From positions 20,770,001-20,834,000 of the forward strand of contig JBHGNT010000013.1 of the NCBI GenBank assembly GCA_043228905.1: DNA of 64,000 nt, in the 5' to 3' direction. The DNA comes from Azolla caroliniana. Lineage: Eukaryota; Polypodiophyta. Under the pieces are notes generated by a model. The model was not told the origin of the DNA, made no database searches, and saw only the letters and a list, made by a program, of their open reading frames with translations. Below are positions 24,152 to 34,776 of this stretch, one piece after another. Positions within the stretch are counted from its first letter, which is position 1. Every line of letters starts with the position of its first letter. A program made the position numbers and the translations under genes.

Positions 24152-27000
24152 ATGGTGGATACCCAAACACAAAGCAATTCTGAACTATGGCATGGTTGGT
24201 TCGTCCATTTAAATTTCAGCAACCTTGCTCAGCTTAGCAAGCATGATATGGTATGCAATCTCCCTTCCATTCATGTACCATCTAATCATGTTTGTGAGGG
24301 TTGTAATCTAGGAAAGATGAACAGGTTTTTCATTTCCAAAAGATACAAATATTTTGGCAACACACAAGCTTCAACTTGTACAAGTGATGTATGTGGCCCA
24401 ATGAGAACACTATCAATTGGAGGTTACCTTTATTTTCTTACATTCATTGATGATGTTACATTACGCACTCGGGTATATCCTTTGAAGGAGAAATACAATG
24501 TCTTTTCATGCTTCAAAGAACTCTTACACCTTGCTGAAAATCTTCATGGTCACAAACTCATTACTCTTCGCACCGATAGAGGGGTTGAGTACATGTCTCG
24601 AGAGTTCAATGCTTTCTTGAACGACAAAGGTATTATCCATCAATGCACCACTCCATACACACCACAACAAAATGGTTTGGCTAAGAGAAAGAATAGATCT
24701 CTCATGAAGATGGCAAGATGCATGCTCAATGGTAAGAAACTACCTCACAAGTTTTGGTTGGAAGTTGTAATGTGTGCAAACCATGTTTTAAATAGATGCC
24801 CGACAAAACCAATAAAAACCATCACTCCATATGAGGCTTGGACTGGTCAGTCACAATCCAAATGTTGGTCACATGAGAATAGTTGGAAGCTTGGATTATG
24901 CATTTGCGCCACCACAGCAGCGCCATAAGCTTCAAGATAAAGCAACAAAATGCGTCTTTGTTGGCTATAGCAAAGAAAGCAAAGGTTATCGGTCATTCCA
25001 GCCCACTACCAATAAGATCATCATCAACCGGGATGTGATATTTGCTGAAAATGCAACTCAACCACTTGTGGATTGCTCCAAAGAGCCAGTTCTTGATCAA
25101 CCAAATGCATTTGATACTTTGCTACCATTGCTCCAAAATGTTTTGTTTGAAGGTGACCGATTAACCCAACTTCATGGAAGTAATGTGCAGGTTTTGCATC
25201 AGCAACAGCATGCTCCAAACAGAGATATAGAGCAGCCAAACAATGCTCAAATTGATCTCTTACAACAGCCCAGTGTGGTTGAAATGAGCAACCAAACATT
25301 GTTAATAACAATGCTGATTTACAGGTCATTAATCAACATTTTGTTGACATGGAATAGGAGGAAGAACAAGCCTCTTCTAAGCAAGCAAGAACAGTCCCTA
25401 AATGGCTGATTAACACTCTTATGGACAGCAAACTCACATCTCCTCTTCAAGGTAAAACCCGATCAACCAAGCAGCAAGCTGAACTGCATTATATGCATCG
25501 TGACCATATTGCTGAAATCTGTGATGAGGAGCCACTCTCTCCTGCAGATGCATTAGCACATGACCATTGGGTTGAAGCCATGACATCAAAACTTGCGTCA
25601 CTTGGGAGTTATGTGATCTGCCAAAAGGTAGAAAAGCAATTGTCACCAAGTGGATTTATAAAGTCAAGCGTAATGCGGATGGTAGCCTTGATCGTTTTAA
25701 AGCAAGACTTGTAGCAAAAGCTTGTTCCCAAAAAGAGGGAATAGACAGAAACCTTCACCCCCACCTCAAGGATGACTACAATCAGAGCTACAATTGCTCC
25801 AGCCGCAATGGAAGGATGGAAGGTTCGCCAATTAGACATTAGCCCCGCCTTCTTAAATGGAGATTTAGAAGAAGAGGTTTATGTAACTCAACCTCCAGGT
25901 TTTGTCATTAAAGGTGCAGAAACTAAAGTTTGCAGGTTACTTAAAGCTTTGTACGGCTTGAAGCAAGCACCTCAATCGTGGAATGCAACTCCGTTTTGTG
26001 AACAGCCCAACCAAAACCATTCTCTATGTCTGAAAGGATGGAGAAATTACTAATTGTTGTGCTTTATGTTGATGATTTTCTAATATCAAGACCTGATGAG
26101 CAAGAAATTGCAGACTTCAAAGCTGATTTTAGTAAGACGTTTGAACTTACAGATCATGGTCATCTCCATTACTACCTCAGTATTCAATTTATTACTGTTG
26201 AGGGAGGCATTTTTTTGAGTCAACAGAAGTACATCGAGAAGCTCCTACAACAATTCAGGTTTGACGCGTTCAAGTCAATCTCCACTCCTGTAGAAGCAGG
26301 TTTCAAATTCTCATATCAAGACAAAGGATAACCAACTGATGTACTCTTATACCAGCAACTTGTAGGTTGTTTGATACTTTTGTGCAACGTGCAATCTGAC
26401 ATTCAATATGCAGTTTTGCAATTAAGCAAGTTTATGCACAGCCCTAGAACAAAGCATTGGCAATCAGCCAAGTGAGTTTTCCATTACCTCACAAGCACTA
26501 TAGATTTCAGCCTCTTCTATGGCGAAGGCAATTCATCTACTTTAATAGCCTTCACTGAAGTGATTGGGCTGGCTGCTATGACACTCGTGTCTAACATAGT
26601 GGCAATTGTTTCATGATCAGCAATTCCTGTGTTTCCTGGCTCAGGAAGAAGCAGCCAACAGTGGCAACATCAAGTTGTGCAGCTGAATATAGAGCAGCAT
26701 TCAACACTACAGTAGAGTGTGTTTGGCTCAGGAGATTATTGTCCGATTTGACACTTGAGCAACCATCTCCTACTTGTATATTTACAGGTAGTCAAAGTGC
26801 CTTGGCTATTGCACAAAATCCTGTCTTCCATGCACTAACAAAACACATTGAGGTGCACTATCATTATGTGAGGGAGCAGTTCCACGATAAAGAGATAAAC
26901 TTGGTCTATGTATCAAACTCATGAAAATGTTGCAGACATTTTCACCAAGGCTCTATGAAGAGAAAAGTTTAAATATTTTGGCACGGAATTGGGCATTCTT
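24152..27000 (+). mobile_element. Decayed Ty1/copia retrotransposon (pol region)
   Basis: Order of domains: gag-pre-integrase (ELWHGWFVHLNFSNL, then CEGCNLGK zinc motif), integrase core (SDVCGP, LRTDRGVEY, PQQNGLAKRKNR), reverse transcriptase (QLDISPAFLNGDLEEEVY, LYGLKQAPQSW, LYVDDFLIS) and RNase H (SSCAAEYRAAF, TKHIEVHYHYVREQ). The integrase-RT-RNaseH order identifies Ty1/copia. It is broken by frameshifts near 24860 and 25720 and by stops near 26330 and 26475. The third integrase acid (usually AERKNR) is Lys here (AKRKNR), so the catalytic triad is lost. gag, the 5' LTR and a primer site are missing on the left. Confidence 0.92.
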
Positions 27001-27054
27001 CCAACACATGGATAGTGATGACATTCAAGTTCACACCATTCACTACAGGGGGTT

Positions 27055-27252
27055 TGTTACACTTAATGTGTATCCTATGAAAGCTTTGGTGTGAACATAG
27101 TTACAGTAGTATGAACCTAGTTAAGTAATTGTTAGGTGTGAACATCCACCAGTGATCAGATTACTAGCCCTAGAGGTTGTGTTCATACAATGCATTAGCT
27201 CCTCAATACACGCTGCATTGACAATAATCAAGAGATTAGTTGGCCTTTAACA
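27055..27252 (+). mobile_element. Possible 3' LTR of the copia element
   Basis: Directly after the copia pol end there is a purine tract (ACAGGGGG, 27045-27052), as in polypurine tracts, then TGTTACACTTAATG. A matching terminus TTTAACA occurs at 27246-27252, giving TGTTA...TAACA ends and a 198-bp candidate LTR. No left LTR is present for comparison, so the right bound is a guess. Confidence 0.4.
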
Positions 27253-27814
27253 CATCAACAGTCCCCCTCAAGCACCCACCAGGTTTCCTGAGTTTTATAC
27301 GTACTACTGAGTCAACAGAACTCCCACATTCATCTTCTGGTCCAGCAAACTTCCACATCATTCATTCAATTAAACGCATGGATTATCCACTTCTTCCAAT
27401 TCTGCTTTCTGCACCCATCTGCATGTTGTGCGATAGATTTCCGCAAGGCCCTTACCAATCCTACAAAAACTCTATGCACTTAAATTCCCTCTGACATTAT
27501 GTGGGCTATATATGCACAACATGCGCAAGAGTTTGGACATTCGAGGATATGCAGCTCTAGTCATGCTTGTTACAGGCAAGCTATCTTCACCCTATCAAAA
27601 GAGCGAATTGAAGTAGTGGATTCCAATGCATATCTGCAAGTGGGCATTTCTTTATGCCCACGCCACGAATATCAACTCACTCAACGATATTTAGCTCCAG
27701 CCATGCTACAACGACAGTGTTGACAAGCTATCTTCAACCTATCAAGAGGAGCACTTCTCTATGCCCAAGCCACAAAGAACAACTTAATTGAGGATATGCA
27801 TCTCTAGCCATGCT

Positions 27815-28264
27815 TGTTACGGGCATGACCATATAATATCCCGTGGTAAGTTGTACCGTAGTATTCTACACACGAGGATAACTCGTGAGGGTTAACTGAG
27901 AGTGTAAAGAAGGGAGGATTACTTTTAATCCTAGGGATTGAGACAACCCATTAAGGCCAAGTGTGAACTTCCTGGGGGCCTTAGGTCTGGCTATAAATAT
28001 AGGCCTAGGTACCCTCATTTGATACATTATCAACTACAACGAGACTTTGATCTTGTGGTAATCAACTCTTGTAGCGAGCGCGCCTGTACCAGGTATGACT
28101 CAATGCCACGGTGGTGGTATGGGACACCGATCGAGGCTCAAGTCCATCTCGATCCCTTCGCTCGGAGGTGGTTGAGTGGATCGGCACCCTTTGTTCTCTC
28201 TCTTCTCTATTTTCCTATCTTACATTTCCTTATCTTTTGCTTACATTAGGATAAAGCTCTAACA
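27815..28264 (+). mobile_element. 450-bp solo LTR with 5-bp target duplication
   Basis: Begins TGTTACGGGC and ends GCTCTAACA, so TGTTA...TAACA inverted ends. It is flanked by exact 5-bp direct repeats ATGCT (27810-27814 and 28265-28269). Removing one copy of ATGCT plus the LTR restores the LINE reading frame across the junction, which confirms the bounds. It holds a TATA box at 27991-28000. No internal element sequence is present, so it arose by LTR-LTR recombination after insertion. The family (copia or gypsy) cannot be told from the LTR alone. Confidence 0.92.
27991..28000 (+). promoter_or_regulatory. TATA box of the solo LTR
   Basis: TATAAATATA within CTGGCTATAAATATAGGCC, 177 bases into the LTR. 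The position and context fit the U3/R promoter of an LTR. Whether it is active is unknown. Confidence 0.6.
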
Positions 28265-28640
28265 ATGCTAGAACGACGGTGCCACCAGGCACACTTCCAA
28301 GAGCCCCATACCAAATTATGGTTATTCAACACCATGGTCACCCCTGCCAACATGTATGTTGCAGCCATATGAGCACCAAGCCTTTATATGTACATTGGAC
28401 ACAAATAGAGCATCCATTAGTCATGATATTGTCACGGATGATGGGTAGCAAAGCATCTAGCCTACATGAGATCATCTATGCCGAATTGGCAACATCCCCC
28501 ATGGTGGTAGAAGCATTATTGCAATAAGTGAACCTCATCAATCAGATTCCAACATTGACATCTCGAAAAATTACGTGTATGGCATTTGAAGCATTGAAGC
28601 AAATGGCGACAACAGAACACACAGAAGGATCATAGAGAAG

Positions 28641-29937
28641 GATGTGACCCTCTATGTGGACTTCACCATCCACAAATGATGGAAAGGTTGACCCATGACA
28701 ATTTGGTCGAATGTTGCTCAAACTTTAAAAGCATAGGGAATCAATCCTTACATTAGTATGTGGGATGCAATGACAATCACATATCACTGATTTCTTCCAT
28801 AGTTACTTATTCCATTAACAACATATCGAGAAGTCAACATAGAGCAAGCATATTCTTTGCTCGCCATGTCCAATCCACATGAGCTCACACAGATGCACAT
28901 GTTAAACTTGCATCAGCTTGTAACCCCTCTCAAAAATCAATGCATCACATGCATTAAGATAATGATCATCAAGTTTGAGGAAACCTAGAGCTTTAATTTT
29001 TGTTTTTGTATGTAAGCCATGAATTTACCCATATTTGTGATCATGAATTGTCTCATAGGCTGATTTTTGCCTTTAGTAAACACCTCTCCCTACTCCCTAA
29101 GTGAAAACCCATTTAATGGGTGAGAATTTCTAATCTATGTTGTACAACATTATTGATTGAGATACAACCATCTGAGCTTTCTCTCTATCAGTAACCCATG
29201 TAGTTTTCATTAACCCGTGCATAAAGGTTCAACTCTCACTAGTTGCACTGATTTCCTAGAAGAAATTGCCAAAAATAATGGTTCAATGCATGATCGTTTC
29301 TAGTTATGTTTTTCCGTTCTTTGTTAGGTGTTTTGCTCCCTTTCCTTTCCAACTGCACTTTTCTTTCAAAACCCCATTCATACCCTGCAACACAAGGAGG
29401 CAGTGTTGCGTGGTAGATTACAAGCAGAAAGCTCCTGCACAAATTTTCATTCACAATCTTCCTCATTGAGTCTAGCTTGCACAGAAAACATAATTGATTC
29501 ATCCGAGTAATCCAAGCAAATATATCATCTTTCCAAATTTACATCATTCACTTCACATCAGCCTAAGGCTTCACCGAAAACTTCACTCTCCAACCCACCT
29601 CCAAGACAAATAGACAGAAACCTGATTCCTACAATAGCACAAGTCTTCAAAGGAACAAGATTTGGGGTTGCAAAAGATCTTACTCTGACTCCTGAACTGA
29701 ACCCAAGGATCGAGTGAAAGACTCAAGACCAGAAATTACCCACAAGTTCCAGACATTGAATTCAACCATCATATAAGTCACCATGATCATAACTGAAGTC
29801 ACTTTCCATCTCTATAAATGAGTACTAGCCTACCCGCTGATGGAAGAGGAGACCCTGGTATTGTTAGCCACCACACGCATGCTTTTTATATGTCTCTCTT
29901 TTTGGTCATATAGGGGCATTCAATGGGTGGGGTGTGT
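28641..29937. other. Intergenic DNA, no gene recognised
   Basis: Contains stops in all frames except short frames at 29239-29510 without domains. The left end (to about 28980) may still be LINE-derived, because loose fragments such as the LTHDNLVECC frame continue the element, but this is not firm. Confidence 0.5.

Positions 29938-30006
<69 letters not shown>
29938..30006. repeat. (CT)n microsatellite
   Basis: About 67 bases of uninterrupted CT repeat, the longest simple tract in the window. Confidence 0.97.
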
Positions 30007-30109
30007 ATTTGGGGGGTTTGTGGCAGACCTTAAAACTTGGTTACAACAGCGCCCTCCAGAAGCCGCCAGAGAACAGAGCTATGTTGTTGGCGATGATGAT
30101 GATGTTACT

Positions 30110-30370
30110 GTTGCAGTAGCAGCAGCAGCAGCAGCTGTGAGGAGGAAGGAAGGAGAAGAAGACTTTGGGCCATGGAAATGGAAATGGAAAGGAACCTCGC
30201 GAGGATACATACATACATACATACATACATACATACATACATACAGCACATCCCCATCGTTTGTTTGTTTGTTTGTTGTTTTGACTTACTACTCACTCCT
30301 CTCCTCTCCTCTCCTCTCCTCTCCTCTCCTCTCCTTCCCTTCCCTTCCCTTCCCTTCCCTTCCCTTCCTT
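30110..30370. repeat. Cluster of GCA, CATA, CTCCT and CCTTC microsatellites
   Basis: In order: AGC/GCA repeat (30116-30137), CATA repeat (30206-30244), TTTG repeat (30259-30277), CTCCT-type repeat (30297-30335) and TTCCC repeat (30335-30370). Open frames through here on both strands are simple-sequence translations. One (30020-30535) starts with a non-repetitive 25-residue stretch, but nothing supports it as a gene. Confidence 0.85.
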
Positions 30371-30535
30371 TCGTGTTCACACACACACCAAAAGCCTCTT
30401 CACACCTATTTCCCGAAGAAGAAGAAGCACATTCGTTGGTTCCCGGAGACATGGGTGGTAGCTTCCCCATGTGCTCACCTCACCTTTGGTTCTCGTATCA
30501 CCTCCCCCACCTTCACCCATTGTGCCCATAGATGA

Positions 30536-33130
30536 TAGACTTTGTCCATCGACGTCATGATGCTCCTCATCGGCCGGGATCTTCTTCTTCTCACAATAAC
30601 ATTCGCACTAGGCAAGTGCATGCACCAGTAGACAATGGAAAAAAGCCACTCAACATGTGGTAAGTGAAACAACAAACAAAATGATTGTATGCATTTCGTA
30701 GGAGGCTATAAAAACTAATTTTCTAGAAATTTCAAAATTCGCATGAGTCGACTAAGGACACATTGGGGTAACAAATTATACACTAAGAACTTTGGTGAAA
30801 TACTTTTTGCCTTTGTTTATTTCTGCCCAATGTGAAAATAACCCCCCTCTCAAACACATGAAAAAACTCATTTCTAACCCTTGGGTGTGACTTCACACTT
30901 ATTTTACGCTAAAATGTTTCTTTCATCGGCATTGCCCGTCGCATAATAGACCTTAGACATTCCCACTAAATTATTGAATATAGATCTAGAATTATATAAG
31001 CATGTAGACTGTCCCTGGCAACGTGTATTCATATGTTAAGAATGTATCTTAATTCCCATATGGAGTTGACTAATCAAGATAAATATTCGCCTTAATATAA
31101 TAACATCTCTAAGGCAACCATTGGGATTGTGATGGTGACTTAATAGTTAACCATTTGCTCAATTTCCATAAATATTTAAGTTATTTCTCCTACAATTTAG
31201 GGATTGTTGAAAGGCCATGATTGTAAATTTGGTAGGAAACCTAGGAATACTTAATCGAGCTTTATGACTAATTTTGTTTGAAATGGAATGTGCTTCTATT
31301 GTCTATTGATTCTTTGTGCTAAGTTGTTGTGTACTATCCTCATTCCTCACTCCAACTTTTCTGTTGAATTCCTTGGTCTTGTTTGAGGCATGCATAAGAG
31401 GTCATGGGTAATAATGAAGTACAACACAAGCATTTGAGGTAGGAAGGTGCGTGGATTCACCTTATCCCGATTTAATGAGGGGCTACGAATAGTGAGAGAA
31501 CCATGGACATGGCTCTAGGCCCATATCAGAAGGCTAATTTAGCATAAATAAATAAACAAGGTTCATTGTAGACGAACCCAACTTGGTATTTTCCGTTAGC
31601 ATGTCAACTATCTAATTGTATTTTCCTTTAGATAGTTTGGGTATTGTTCAATTAGATTGTCAACTATCTAATTGTATTTGTCTTAGTTGGGGAATTGGAT
31701 ATATTTTTTTGGTTCTTGGTCGACTACAAACTAGAAATGTGTTCTTCAATCTCATCCCAAGTGTTTCGATTGTTTCCCTTGCATTGAACAACTTATTAGT
31801 CTCTTACTTGTTGTGAATAACCATACTTTTAGGCGCTTTGAGTTTTTCATTTAGACAATGAATTAGTTGTATACACGTGGCTTCCCATTTCATGCATTAT
31901 TCTGTTAACTAGTGTGCTACGATGATCAATAGTCTGCCACCCATTGGGCCATGTCTATGGTTGTTCAAGTTGTGAAAATCGTGATGCATTCATGTACACT
32001 TGGTGGAGGTCCTATGACCTGCCCAATCACTTGGTTTGCTCATATGATCACAACTTCTTGTTAGTGTGGGGTTTGTAGATGATGTCAAGATTGCTATTGA
32101 TGTTGCCAAATGTATTGTCCAGTTTGGTGGGGAAACTTTTAAGGACTTGGGCAATGACAAATCTGCTTTAGCTTACGGTGATGGTTGATTGCTTGGTGTC
32201 CACTGTCTTGGCTTGTTCCATGATAATTCGTTTGATTTTAAATGTATTTTGCCATGATAGATTACCGAGGATTCACTTGATTCTATAACTTGAGCCTTGC
32301 ACCATCACATCACCTCTCATCAATTCCATGATTGGAAGAATGGTGCCTTTCTCATGTCATTGTGCATGCTTGTTACGGGCTCCTCCATGTTCAATTTGTT
32401 ATTTATTTATCCAATTTCCTTCACATGACTTTGTGTCATGGAATTTGAGGGTGACATGGTTCTCATGTGCCTAATTTGGTACCTTCTATACCTATTTAGG
32501 GTTATCACGTCATTGCGTTGCGACCATGCATCATTTCTATCATCAAGCCCTCCACTTATTTGTCCAACATTTTTCATGCGCAAGTTGTCTTTGGTTCCCC
32601 CTACCTCCTCGGTTCCTTTCATATGCTTGTGTTTAATACCATCTTTTAAAATAATCCTATCAACAATGTTTTAAATGATAATATCTTTAAGAAATATCTA
32701 ATCAACAATGTTTCTCTTTTCGATGGGCATCTTATATCCTCCACGTTTCAATGGTTCGGATGGCAAAATTCGCAGTCTTGCCATTTGATCCACGATATAC
32801 ATCAGACCATTTGGACACTTTGCGGTTTGATTCATGATTTGCATCCAATTGATTAGATGCCTGAATATGTAGACTTGCCACTCGATCCGCGATTTTAAAC
32901 ATTAGATGCATGCCCAAACCGGCGGTTGATTGACTTGCCATTTGATCCACAATTCACATCCTCATGGATTCCCGACCAGACAACCCTGAGAGAGAAGAAA
33001 GATAGATATATAGATTAACGTCTTCTAAGACCAAAATTGGCCCATGAGACAATTGGTTTACAAAAAAAAAGGGGTATTTACCCATTCATCGAAAGTAAAA
33101 ACAAAAATAAAATAGAATTTAAGCTAAAGA
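30536..33130. other. Intergenic DNA, no gene recognised
   Basis: AT-rich, with only short frames. The 22-base-class phrase TGTCAACTATCTAATTG occurs twice (about 31602 and 31657). At 32740-32955 a degenerate tandem repeat of roughly 80 bases shows TTGCCATTTGATCCACGA-type phrases three times. No gene or typed transposon is identified. Confidence 0.5.
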
Positions 33131-33133
33131 GTT

Positions 33134-34660
33134 CTAGCAAAAAAAACATGTTCTATAAGGAAATGACTTTATACTAGGCCTAGTTTCATTTTCATCCAAG
33201 TCTCTTGAAAAGAAGCAGAAGGTCAAAGGTTTTCGATGTGGAGGTGGCCCGTGGTCCCAATGTAGAAGAACCGCAACCATAGCTACTAGGTGGCGTAGCT
33301 CACGTTCCCTTATGTTCTTAATTGTTTCTACTCCATGTTGAGTTGCTTTGAAGCCCGACATCCAAGGGCGTTTGGTTGTTCGTTGCATTTTTGCTTCAAC
33401 AAGAGAGATGGTAGGTGTGTCCACATTCATCGTCTCCCCTTGTTCCTGAAAAATTATACTAGTTACATGTTGGTGAATATTAAAATGATTATGATTAACA
33501 TTTTGTAGTTTTTCCTCTGTATATTGTTTTAGCTCTAACATATACGTACCTAGTCTCTTTATATCCGGGGTATCTAATAGTTTCAAGAGGGTCCTAGTAT
33601 GTCTTGGCATTTCGCCCTTATCTCGGCATAAGTTGGACACTTGCATGTAAAGTGATACTCATCCTCTATCTCTATGTAAAATAACCTACATAGCCTTTCC
33701 TCTTTGGGGACTCCATTAGTACGACCATTCTCAATCTCAAGTTGGTGAGATGATATCTTACGTTGTCCAATGGGCACCCTTAGTGCATTTGTCAAGAATG
33801 TATCTAGATATTTTGGTCGTGTAATAAAACGTAGCTTAGAGAAGTGCATGAAGTGTTCCTTATAGTACAACATTTTAGATGGGAGTGGTTCTCGTGGGGT
33901 GATCCATTTATATCGGGTATAAATTTGCCATATTACTTTATTATGGTCCTCATGAGAGATTAAAGTTTGATCAGTCCCATGGTTATACTTAAGGGGACGT
34001 AGGTTATTAATGTTTATGCCATTTGCAAGTAACCAATGCACTACAATGCTATACTAAGAGCTACTATCTCCGGACTCATATAGGGATCAGGATGCCTCAA
34101 AAGCTTGACGGGATATCCTATCTTGTGGTTGGTTATGTATCCTATGGATAAAAACTACCAATTAGAAGAGTGCTTCTACTAACATTGGGGGCAAACCGAA
34201 CTCTGCTCTAATAATGTCATGTGGTATTGTCGATTTGCTACGGAGTTGACGTGATAACATCATCACCAAAGGTCTCTCTAATTGCGTCCACACGAAGAAC
34301 GGTAGATCTGGAGCCCATACTACTAATGCATATATGAGTGAAGGGGTCACTAATGAGTTGAAGAGCCATCCCTTAGTCCGTGGCTCTTGAAAGTATGCTT
34401 GGTGGCATTGTCTCTCTAAGAGTGAGAGGGATGCATACCCTCTCGCTAGCCTATCTTTGGTTGCCTGGGTCATCTAGAATTTACTTGAACAAGCACTAAA
34501 AGTGACTCCCAGATATACATAGGATCCAACTACCTCATCTGGTTTATGAGAGAGAAGCAGGTGACACGACGATATGTGAAAGATAAAGAGCTTTAGTTTT
34601 CGTTACATTCAGTACCAATCCTCGTTGTGTGCAAAAGGCATCCTCCTAGAGCAAAACTAT
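33134..34660 (-). mobile_element. LINE 3' half, best-preserved copy of the family
   Basis: Read on the minus strand from about 34660: remnants of the thumb region (VLNVTKTKALYLSH, then VGSYVYLGVTFSA), then a frame with RLARGYASLSLLERQCHQAY, GWLFNSLVTPSLIYALVVWA and IRAEFGLPPMLVEALF. A stop follows, then the long frames 34041-33583 (ITPREPLPSKMLYYKEHF, SSHQLEIENGRTNGVPKEER, HFTCKCPTYAEIRAKC) and 33646-33134. The pattern is typical of the C-terminal end of a plant LINE ORF2. A zinc-type Cys-x-Cys remains at HFTCKCP, but its first Cys partner reads Phe (RLFYIE). Nonsense and frame breaks make it inactive. The RT core is absent on the 5' side, next to the GA microsatellite. Confidence 0.8.
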
Positions 34661-34670
34661 CTCGTCAGGA

Positions 34671-34691
34671 TAGAGAGAGAGAGAGAGAGAT

Positions 34692-34722
<31 letters not shown>
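34671..34722. repeat. (GA)n microsatellite
   Basis: Two GA tracts (34671-34690 and 34697-34722) separated by TTTTGAG, lying about 55-105 bases before the start codon of the plastid protein gene. It probably lies in the 5' leader or core promoter of that gene; GA/CT tracts are frequent there in plants. Confidence 0.9.
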
Positions 34723-34727
<5 letters not shown>

Positions 34728-34776
34728 TAGATAGATAGGCAGACAGATCATTTCTCTACCTGTATCAGAAAAACTG

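Larger units (their letters stand above)
27430..28640 (+). mobile_element. LINE remnant, split by a solo LTR
   Basis: Same LINE family as at 33134. RT core at 27437-27540 in one frame (AIDFRKAL, then IPSDIMWAIYAQHAQ). It then jumps by deletion to the region before the C-terminal part. A segment resembling GYASLAML and ERxC repeats about three times (near 27543, 27683 and 27790), indicating local duplication. The reading GYASLAM|LERRCHQAHFQEP is interrupted at codon level by the LTR at 27815-28264. After it come KLWLFNTMVTP, MMGSKASSLHEIIYAEL and VVEALLQ. Many stops are present; it is not functional. Confidence 0.75.

Noticed and set aside
30020-30535. 171-residue frame starting MADLKTWLQQ
   Set aside because: After 25 residues it is acidic runs, Ala runs and microsatellite translation. 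There is no family match and no exon context.
32040-32220. Reading FVDDVKIAIDVAKCIVQFGG as a reverse-transcriptase box
   Set aside because: Only a short resemblance with no neighbouring RT motifs, so it was not called.
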